A stretch of DNA of 9,929 nt from Alphaproteobacteria bacterium. GTDB taxonomy: Bacteria > Pseudomonadota > Alphaproteobacteria > Caulobacterales > Parvularculaceae. The position numbers were made by a program, and so were the translations under genes. Shown piece after piece: positions 5,466 through 9,929 of the stretch. Numbering within the stretch: position 1 is the stretch's first letter; every line of letters starts with the position of its first letter. The stretch spans positions 1-9,929 of the forward strand of contig JAUIEG010000057.1 of the NCBI GenBank assembly GCA_030428745.1, in the 5' to 3' direction. The notes below the pieces were generated by a model. The model searched no databases, was not told where the DNA came from, and worked only from the letters and a program-made list of their open reading frames with translations.

Positions 5466-6176
5466 ATGATGTTGCAATTGAAATTAATTGAAATGTTCAA
5501 ATCCTGCGCCGCAATCGCGTTCGCTGGAATGCTTGCGGCCTGTGGCGGCGGTGAATCATCGAAGAGCGAGAGTGAATCTGCAGCCGCCAGTAATGCATCA
5601 AGCCTTCAGAGCAATGCGAGTGAAAAATCGGATCAAAACGCGGAGGGTCCGGAGTATTACGTCGAGACGATACCAAGTCCCTGCAGCATGATAACCGAAG
5701 CTGTGGCGCAAAACATTATGAACGTCCGCGAGGTTCAGGCGGCGCCCAGCAATAGCGGACCGGAGAGTCTCAACCCGCGTTGCAGTTATCGAGACGGCGA
5801 GCAAAAGAGCAAAGGCGTATCGATTGTCGTGGTGCGCACACCCTATTCAGCAATTAATTCAACCATGTCTTCGGCCGAGTTGCGCAAGCTTGTTGAGCAG
5901 AACTATGGTGATCCGGGGACCCCCTACCGGGCCGTCGATCTCGGCCCCGGCGAGCATCGCTTTGTAGCGGAAAAAGACGACAGCGTGACGATGTTCGTGA
6001 TGTCCGGTGTCGGCGTTTTTGGCGGGACTTATGACTACAAAACTATAAGCGCGGAGGCGGCGTTCGCCGTCACCTTGCGCGATCCCGAGCGGACAGCGGA
6101 GGAGCGTCTGACCCAAGCGAGAAATATCGCCGTTGAATACAATTCGGCGCTGATCAGCGCCGCTCAGAAGAGATAA
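5466..6176 (+). CDS. Putative lipoprotein of unknown function (236 aa)
   Basis: Residues 1-25 form a lipoprotein signal peptide: Lys6 and Lys12, a hydrophobic stretch at about 14-24, and the lipobox LAAC with Cys26 as the lipidated residue. Gly-Gly at +2/+3, with no Asp, predicts outer-membrane sorting, with the chain in the periplasm. Residues 27-60 are a low-complexity Ser/Asn/Glu/Ala linker. The folded part has two cysteines, PCSMI (Cys73) and RCSYRDG (Cys106), that could form a disulfide, then VSIVVV. This PCxxI ... CxY ... VxIxV layout recalls DUF3558-type lipoproteins, but the resemblance is loose and no function follows. GGGAGAG at 5449-5455 lies 10 bases before the ATG at 5466; a second ATG follows at once (5469). 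ATG 5493 would leave a short signal and has no ribosome site. The gene appears intact between decayed neighbours. Confidence 0.82.
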   Translation: MMLQLKLIEMFKSCAAIAFAGMLAACGGGESSKSESESAAASNASSLQSNASEKSDQNAEGPEYYVETIPSPCSMITEAVAQNIMNVREVQAAPSNSGPESLNPRCSYRDGEQKSKGVSIVVVRTPYSAINSTMSSAELRKLVEQNYGDPGTPYRAVDLGPGEHRFVAEKDDSVTMFVMSGVGVFGGTYDYKTISAEAAFAVTLRDPERTAEERLTQARNIAVEYNSALISAAQKR

Positions 6177-6238
6177 AGCCGGCTCAAACGAAACGGCCTC
6201 TAGGAAAGAGGTTAACACGTAAACTATGCAACAAAGTT

Positions 6239-6267
6239 TGGTGCATTGCGCTTCGCTTAATGCACCA
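6239..6267. repeat. REP-like hairpin 1
   Basis: Perfect 9-bp inverted repeat TGGTGCATT (6239-6247) / AATGCACCA (6259-6267) around GCGCTTCGCTT, which can add an inner GCG/CGC pair. It belongs to the widespread class of intergenic hairpins of the form GGTGxxTTA-cgcttcgc-TAAxxCACC. No T tract on either side, so not an ordinary terminator. Confidence 0.6.
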
Positions 6268-6299
6268 TAATCCGATGGCTTCCAATTTGCGACTTTGAT

Positions 6300-6334
6300 G
6301 GTGGACTACTGCTTCGCCCTAACCCACCTTACGG
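6300..6334. repeat. REP-like hairpin 2 (imperfect)
   Basis: GGTGG (6300-6304) pairs with CCACC (6324-6328); the inner arm (ACTAC against CTAAC) has mismatches, and the loop holds GCTTCGCC. The tail TAACCCACCTTACGG matches the common GGTGGGTTA...TAACCCACCxTACGG repeat class. It shares the CTTCGC...TAA...CCACC plan with hairpin 1, about 35 bases upstream, and both lie between convergent genes. Confidence 0.5.
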
Positions 6335-6378
6335 ATTTATGTCTGCATTGAGGATTTAGCGGCAGCACACGGCAGCTC

Positions 6379-8028
6379 TTATGTGGCAGTCCCTTGCCCC
6401 ATCCCCAACACCTTCCGCTGCTCCTCCCAGAGCGGCGGCAGATCGGAGAGGCGCTTGAGCTTCTCGGCGTTGAGCTCAACCGGCGCCGTTCCAGCGAGGA
6501 ACGCCTCGACGATGTCCGGCGCGAGGAAGGCGAGCCGCAGCGTGCGAGTAGAGCTGGTCGGCGTGACGCCTTCGGCTATGAGAATGTCTTTGAGATCGCG
6601 CTCGCCGGCGAACCAGTCGCGCTTCCAGCGACGAGCACGGGCGAGGAGGGAGAGGACGGTGGCGTCCGGCGGCTGCGGCGCGGCGCAGGCGCCTAGGATG
6701 AGCCGCAACTCGTGGCCGCGCTTCTTTAGCTGCAGCGGCGCTTCGATCGTTGCCTTGTCTTCCAGCATGCTGGGCAGGGCGTCCTCCTGAAAGAGCTGCC
6801 CCGGGCAGAGCGTTATTTTGATGCCCGCCGGCTCCAAGTCGATGCGCTCTATTCTTGAGACCCAGGCCGCAAGGGATTGCGTGGGGCCTACATCGTCGAT
6901 CTCGGCGCGAAGGCGCTCCAGGCGCCGGCCAGCTTCCTGGATGACCATCGCCTGGACGCCCTCTTTTAGGATCTGCGACGCGGCCTCTTGAGGATTACCG
7001 AGCCATTTCCCCACGGCCGAGATCACAGCGGTCTCCACGTCTCCGGCTTTCAGCCTGACGCGCTGACCGTCGGCATCCTTGTTGGCGCGGGAGATATAGT
7101 AGCGATAACGCCGCCCGGATTTCGAGGCATGGCTCGGCGTCAGGCGTTCGCCGTCGACGAAGAGCTTGCCGGCAAGGAGGCTGGTCGTTGATTTGACGGG
7201 TCCCGACCATTGACGGCCCGAATTGCGCTTGTCTTGGACCGCCTCCCAGTCTTTGCGGGCGATGATCCCTTGATGCTGGCCTTCATGGAGATCGCCGCCG
7301 CTGCGCAGGAGGCCGGCGTATATGGGGTTCTGCAAGATGTGATAGATCGGCCCGCGGGTGAGCGGCAGCCCGCCCTTGCCGTTGGCGCGCTCTTTGGTGA
7401 CCCAGCCTTTTTCTGCGGCGATCCGGATGATGGCGCGCACGCAACCGGTTTCGAGATAGAGGCGGTAGATCTCCGTGACGATGGCGGCCTCGGCCTCGTT
7501 GACGACGAGGCTCTTGTCCACATTGTCATAGCCGAGCGGCGGCGGCCCGCCGGTCCACAGGTCCTTTTTGCGCGAGGCCGCGATCTTGTCTTTGATCCGC
7601 TCAGCCGTCACTTCTCGTTCGAACTGCGCGAAGGACAAGAGCACGTTCAGCGTCAGCCGCCCCATGGAGGTGGAGGTGTTGAAAGCCTGCGTGACGGAAA
7701 CGAAGGATGCGCCCCTGGCGTCGAGCTTCTCGACCAGCTTGGCGAAGTCGGCGAGGGACCTTGTGAGGCGGTCGACCTTGTAGACGACGATGATGTCGAT
7801 GAGCCCGGCCTCGACGTCCCGCAACAGCGCCTGCAGGGCCGGGCGGTCCATGGAGCCGCCCGAATAGCCGCCATCGTCATAGCGCGCCTTGTGAAGCCGC
7901 CAACGTTCTGATTTCTGGGAGGCGATAAAGGCTTCACAGGCCTCGCGCTGGGCGTCGAGGGAGTTGAAGGACTGCTCGAGCCCTTCCTCCGTCGACTTGC
8001 GCGTATAGATGGCGCAGCGCTTGGTCAT
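6379..8028 (-). CDS. Large serine recombinase (resolvase/invertase family), 549 aa
   Basis: Site-specific DNA recombinase that cuts via a serine-DNA linkage. Its resolvase catalytic domain is at about 4-155: YTRKS with Arg10 and nucleophile Ser12, KVDRLTR with Asp86, Arg87 and Arg90, and the SFAQFEREVTAER helix at 132-144. The Recombinase (PF07508-like) domain follows at about 165-270. A region like the zinc-ribbon recombinase domain, GKLFVDGERLTPSHASKSGRRYRYYIS at about 287-313, lacks its CxxC pairs. A coiled-coil-prone stretch lies at about 355-380, and the C-terminal part has the LAPDIVEAFLAG motif typical of these alphaproteobacterial recombinases. The start is the ATG at 8028, which begins MTKRCAIYTRKS; the frame is open 52 codons further, but that overlaps the DUF2924 gene. 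It shares ATGA with that gene's stop and has almost no ribosome site, so it is probably translationally coupled. Its DNA target is not evident here. Confidence 0.93.
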   Translation of the reverse strand: MTKRCAIYTRKSTEEGLEQSFNSLDAQREACEAFIASQKSERWRLHKARYDDGGYSGGSMDRPALQALLRDVEAGLIDIIVVYKVDRLTRSLADFAKLVEKLDARGASFVSVTQAFNTSTSMGRLTLNVLLSFAQFEREVTAERIKDKIAASRKKDLWTGGPPPLGYDNVDKSLVVNEAEAAIVTEIYRLYLETGCVRAIIRIAAEKGWVTKERANGKGGLPLTRGPIYHILQNPIYAGLLRSGGDLHEGQHQGIIARKDWEAVQDKRNSGRQWSGPVKSTTSLLAGKLFVDGERLTPSHASKSGRRYRYYISRANKDADGQRVRLKAGDVETAVISAVGKWLGNPQEAASQILKEGVQAMVIQEAGRRLERLRAEIDDVGPTQSLAAWVSRIERIDLEPAGIKITLCPGQLFQEDALPSMLEDKATIEAPLQLKKRGHELRLILGACAAPQPPDATVLSLLARARRWKRDWFAGERDLKDILIAEGVTPTSSTRTLRLAFLAPDIVEAFLAGTAPVELNAEKLKRLSDLPPLWEEQRKVLGMGQGTAT

Positions 8029-8483
8029 GGCTGTGTCTTCGGCGATCGAAGGCCGAAGAAGCGCGGCCCGTTCCATCTTGCACCGGTGATGGCATGGGCG
8101 ACGGCGGAAAGAGAGGCGTAGCGCGCGCCTTTCCAATAGACGCCGCCATCGGCCACATAGACTTCGTAAGTCTTGCCCCGCCATTCGCGGAGGAGCCGGC
8201 CGCCGGGCTTGATGCTGCGCCGGAGCGGCGCAGATGACCCGCCAGCCGTTTCCCGCTTGGCGTCAAACGCCTTAAGGCGGCGGTCGACCTTTGCAGCGAG
8301 ACGGCGATGGCGTTTGCGCTGAAGCTCATAGGAGACAGCGAGGATTAGGAGCTTTCGTCCGATGCGCCTGGGCGGCGCCTCGCCCGTAAGGCCCTGATAG
8401 CGTTCCTTCAGTTCGGGGAAGGAGAGGGCGGCGAGGCCCTCTACCTCTCTGCGAATCTCTTTTTCGCTTTGAGCCCGGCGCAT
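8025..8483 (-). CDS. DUF2924 family protein (152 aa)
   Basis: A small basic protein with the DUF2924 layout. The N-terminal helical half has LSFPELKERYQGLTGEAPPRR and ILAVSYELQRKR (about 20-60). The C-terminal half at about 92-146 has KPGGRLLREW, GKTYEVYV, GVYWKGARYASLSAVAHAITG and the signature RWNGPRFFGL. The family has no established biochemical role that I know of; it is regularly found next to serine recombinases, and a helper or DNA-binding role is an inference from that and the high Arg/Lys content. Its ATG at 8483 shares its A with the TAA stop of the DUF3489 gene (TAATG), and its TGA overlaps the recombinase ATG (ATGA), so the three are one transcription unit and likely made together. 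Confidence 0.88.
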   Translation of the reverse strand: MRRAQSEKEIRREVEGLAALSFPELKERYQGLTGEAPPRRIGRKLLILAVSYELQRKRHRRLAAKVDRRLKAFDAKRETAGGSSAPLRRSIKPGGRLLREWRGKTYEVYVADGGVYWKGARYASLSAVAHAITGARWNGPRFFGLRSPKTQP

Positions 8484-8824
8484 TAGCGCGCCCTCACATG
8501 ATAGCGGCGCTCGCCCGCGTCATCTTTCGTGACGGTCAAGTCAAGGCCGAGCTTCGCTTTGACTGTGCCCGACAGGAAGCCGCGCACGGAATGGGCTTGC
8601 CAGCCCGTTGCGTCGGCGAGCTCGGCAAGGCTCGCGCCGTCCTTGCGGCTGAGAAGCCCAAGGATCTGGTCTTTCTTCGATCCCGCTTTGCCCGGAGCTG
8701 CGGATTGTTTCCGGGCCGTCTTTTTTGACGGGGCGGGCTTCGACGGTTTGCCGGTCTTTCCCTTTTTTGCAGCCGGCTTCTGGGCCGGCTTGCGGGCGAT
8801 CTTTACTGCTGCTCTGCGCGCCAT
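8483..8824 (-). CDS. DUF3489 domain protein with lysine-rich tail (113 aa)
   Basis: Residues 1-50 are low-complexity Lys/Ala/Pro (repeated PAxKKxxK-like segments), similar in composition to histone H1 tails. Residues 51-111 form a DUF3489 domain: KDQILGLLSRKDGASLAELA, then DATGWQAHSVRGFLSG, then KLGLDLTV and a final RRYHV strand, a pattern suggesting a winged helix-turn-helix. It is probably a DNA-binding protein, and may regulate its own operon or assist the recombinase; both are inference. The ATG at 8824 has an excellent ribosome site, AAAGGAGG (8837 down to 8830), with a 5-base spacer. It is the first gene of the three-gene operon, and a perfect palindrome lies immediately upstream of its ribosome site. 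Confidence 0.87.
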   Translation of the reverse strand: MARRAAVKIARKPAQKPAAKKGKTGKPSKPAPSKKTARKQSAAPGKAGSKKDQILGLLSRKDGASLAELADATGWQAHSVRGFLSGTVKAKLGLDLTVTKDDAGERRYHVRAR

Positions 8825-8838
8825 ATGCGCCTCCTTTG

Positions 8839-8855
8839 TTGTCGCACTGCGACAA
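8839..8855. promoter_or_regulatory. Perfect 17-bp palindrome, putative operator of the recombinase operon
   Basis: TTGTCGCA (8839-8846) and TGCGACAA (8848-8855) form a perfect 8-bp inverted repeat around a single C. It ends one base before the ribosome site of the DUF3489 gene, where a bound dimeric regulator, or an RNA hairpin, could block expression. I do not know the protein that binds it; the DUF3489 protein is the nearest candidate. It could instead be part of a recombinase binding site. Confidence 0.6.
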
Positions 8856-9279
8856 GCCCGGCGTCCGGGGACGGTCGGGCGGAAAGCGCGCCGCGGGGAA
8901 ACGGCGCGTTAGCGCATGGACAGCAACGCTCTTCTAGGCTGCGAAGTCCAGCGGTTTTTAAGAGAATTTTGGGATGACTAACGACGCAAGCTGACCTAAT
9001 GCGGGATGGAGGACTTATCATGTTGAACGCCGGCATTGCATGTAAAAGCAGGCATTATCGCCAGACTCTCTAAGCGACTGATATTAGTTTAATTTAGGCA
9101 TTCTGATTACGGTTCAGTGCGCTGGTGCGAACCAGCAAGCGTCATTATCTCAATGCACGCTCATCGCCCTTTCTAGACCTCATCTTTACACTGACGTTCA
9201 TATATGATGTAGTTCGGTGCGCAGCGGAAATACCGTGCAGGCTGCAGGTTGCGAGCACTGAGTGTTTTGGGAGGCTGTG
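8856..9279. other. Divergent intergenic region with small inverted repeats, no gene seen
   Basis: About 420 bases between the minus-strand recombinase operon and the plus-strand membrane protein gene, so it must hold both promoters. The part to about 8940 is GC-rich, the rest AT-richer. Visible structures are a 7-bp inverted repeat CGCGCCG (8887-8893) / CGGCGCG (8902-8908) and a 6-bp repeat GCTGGT (9121-9126) / ACCAGC (9131-9136) around GCGA. A possible -10, TATATGAT at 9201-9208, has no good -35 at the right distance. I could not assign either promoter with confidence, and I saw no small coding sequence. Confidence 0.5.
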
Positions 9280-9909
9280 GTGACAAAGCAAATCGCCGAA
9301 GGCGTGAGCCTTTTCAAGAATTACAAAATAAATGAAGTCACCGGTTCGGTGGCCAGCGCGCAATCCTGGACCGAGTCAGAGACGACAGGCTCGGTTTCCA
9401 GCGGGGGAGGCCTCACGGTCGGCGGCACTGGCGCGACCGCACCGGTCAGCGGCCGGATCGAAACTAAGTTGACGCGCTACCAAAGCTTCATGCTCAATGG
9501 CGATGACGGGAAGGCGCATCCCTTCAAGATGAAAAACTTTGAGGTGGAATGCGCGCCTGGTCAGACGCTGACGGTATTCACGCTCGGCGGTGATGACGAC
9601 GCGCCTGTTCTCCACGTCTACAATCACGATACTGGAAGACACTACAAAAATGATTCAGCATTGAACTGGGCGATGTTTCCGTTTCTCATCTTGTTCGCAG
9701 TGCTGGCGGTAATTGTGTTCATGGTTTGGAATTGGGCGTCATCGAATTCGAGTGACGGCTTCATAACACTCGCAAAGACGTTCGTCGTCAGCGGGCTGAT
9801 TGGGCTTGTGGTCTACGGGATCGCCCATATCTTTGCTATGGTTCGCGCGAGCGGGCTTCGCGGAAATGCGGCGTTTAAGCAAAGGCTGACGGAGTTGTCC
9901 GGCAGTTAG
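9280..9909 (+). CDS. Unknown protein with two membrane helices (209 aa)
   Basis: I do not recognise a family. Residues 1-128 are soluble. They include a Thr/Ser/Gly-rich segment with a short internal duplication (TGSVAS at 21-26, TGSVSS at 36-41) and a probable beta domain at about 58-125 (GRIETKLTRYQSFML, FEVECAPGQTLTVFTLG, VLHVYNHDTGRHY). Two hydrophobic helices follow at about 130-152 (MFPFLILFAVLAVIVFMVW) and 167-188 (TFVVSGLIGLVVYGIAHIFAMV), then a short basic tail. There is no signal peptide, so the soluble part is probably cytoplasmic with both ends on the same side. I chose GTG 9280 because GGGAGG at 9269-9274 sits 5 bases upstream; GTG 9277 is too close and GTG 9262 lies before that ribosome site. 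It is divergent from the recombinase operon, and a link to it is not shown. Confidence 0.75.
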   Translation: MTKQIAEGVSLFKNYKINEVTGSVASAQSWTESETTGSVSSGGGLTVGGTGATAPVSGRIETKLTRYQSFMLNGDDGKAHPFKMKNFEVECAPGQTLTVFTLGGDDDAPVLHVYNHDTGRHYKNDSALNWAMFPFLILFAVLAVIVFMVWNWASSNSSDGFITLAKTFVVSGLIGLVVYGIAHIFAMVRASGLRGNAAFKQRLTELSGS

Positions 9910-9929
9910 CCCGGCAGCTTGATTGTGGC

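Noticed and set aside
5438..5470. Perfect TTGACA box at 5438-5443 before the lipoprotein
   Set aside because: The only -10-like sequence, TATGAT at 5465, is 21 bases away and overlaps the start codon, so no working promoter with a leader can be made.
6145..6162. Perfect 18-bp palindrome CGGCGCTGATCAGCGCCG
   Set aside because: It lies in the last codons of the lipoprotein gene and has no T tract after it; codon use for Ser-Ala-Leu-Ile-Ser-Ala explains it, although a weak pause role cannot be excluded.
7210..7911. Plus-strand open frame opposite the recombinase
   Set aside because: The minus-strand recombinase carries all catalytic motifs; the opposite frame is a GC-bias shadow.
8029..8184. 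52-codon N-terminal extension of the recombinase
   Set aside because: The added residues are Arg-rich, unlike any recombinase start, and lie wholly inside the DUF2924 gene; the motif start MTKRCAIYTRKS at 8028 with an ATGA overlap is far better.
1..9929. CRISPR array or complete defence system
   Set aside because: No regularly spaced direct repeats and no cas genes; the only defence-like sequence is the isolated MrcB_N remnant.

Overview
The window looks like an alphaproteobacterial chromosome, to judge from the order clpX - lon - hupB, the GC-rich coding sequence, a palindromic intergenic repeat of a type common in Rhizobiales and relatives, and a DUF3489/DUF2924/serine-recombinase cassette that is typical of this class. 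I cannot name the genus from sequence alone.

Positions 1-3651 are conserved core genome on the + strand: the last codons of clpX with its terminator, a candidate heat-shock (RpoH-type) promoter, lon (796 aa, complete, active-site residues intact), a palindromic repeat and terminator, hupB (HU, 90 aa) with a strong terminator, and a tRNA-Val(TAC) gene with encoded CCA. ClpX and Lon are the ATPase and protease arms of protein quality control, and HU compacts DNA.

Immediately after the tRNA the character changes. Positions 3652-6378 are accessory and partly wrecked. They hold about 340 bp with no recognisable gene, an orphan McrB N-terminal-like (MrcB_N/DUF3578) domain with no AAA+ motor, and a decayed IS3-family element (orfA frameshifted, orfB cut after about 23 codons). 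The orfB remnant is joined within a few bases to the C-terminal remnant of a repeat-containing protein of the vWA-associated kind. An intact 236-aa lipoprotein of unknown function follows, then two REP-like hairpins.

Positions 8824-6379 on the minus strand form a tight three-gene operon: a DUF3489 protein with a lysine/alanine/proline-rich tail, a DUF2924 protein and a 549-aa large serine recombinase. The genes are joined by TAATG and ATGA overlaps, and a perfect 17-bp palindrome lies just upstream of the first ribosome binding site. Past it, on the + strand, is a 209-aa protein of unknown function with two predicted membrane helices.

Nothing here amounts to a complete defence or other novel system. 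The most interesting items are the palindrome-controlled recombinase cassette, the IS/vWA chimeric junction, the orphan MrcB_N domain and the candidate heat-shock promoter of lon.
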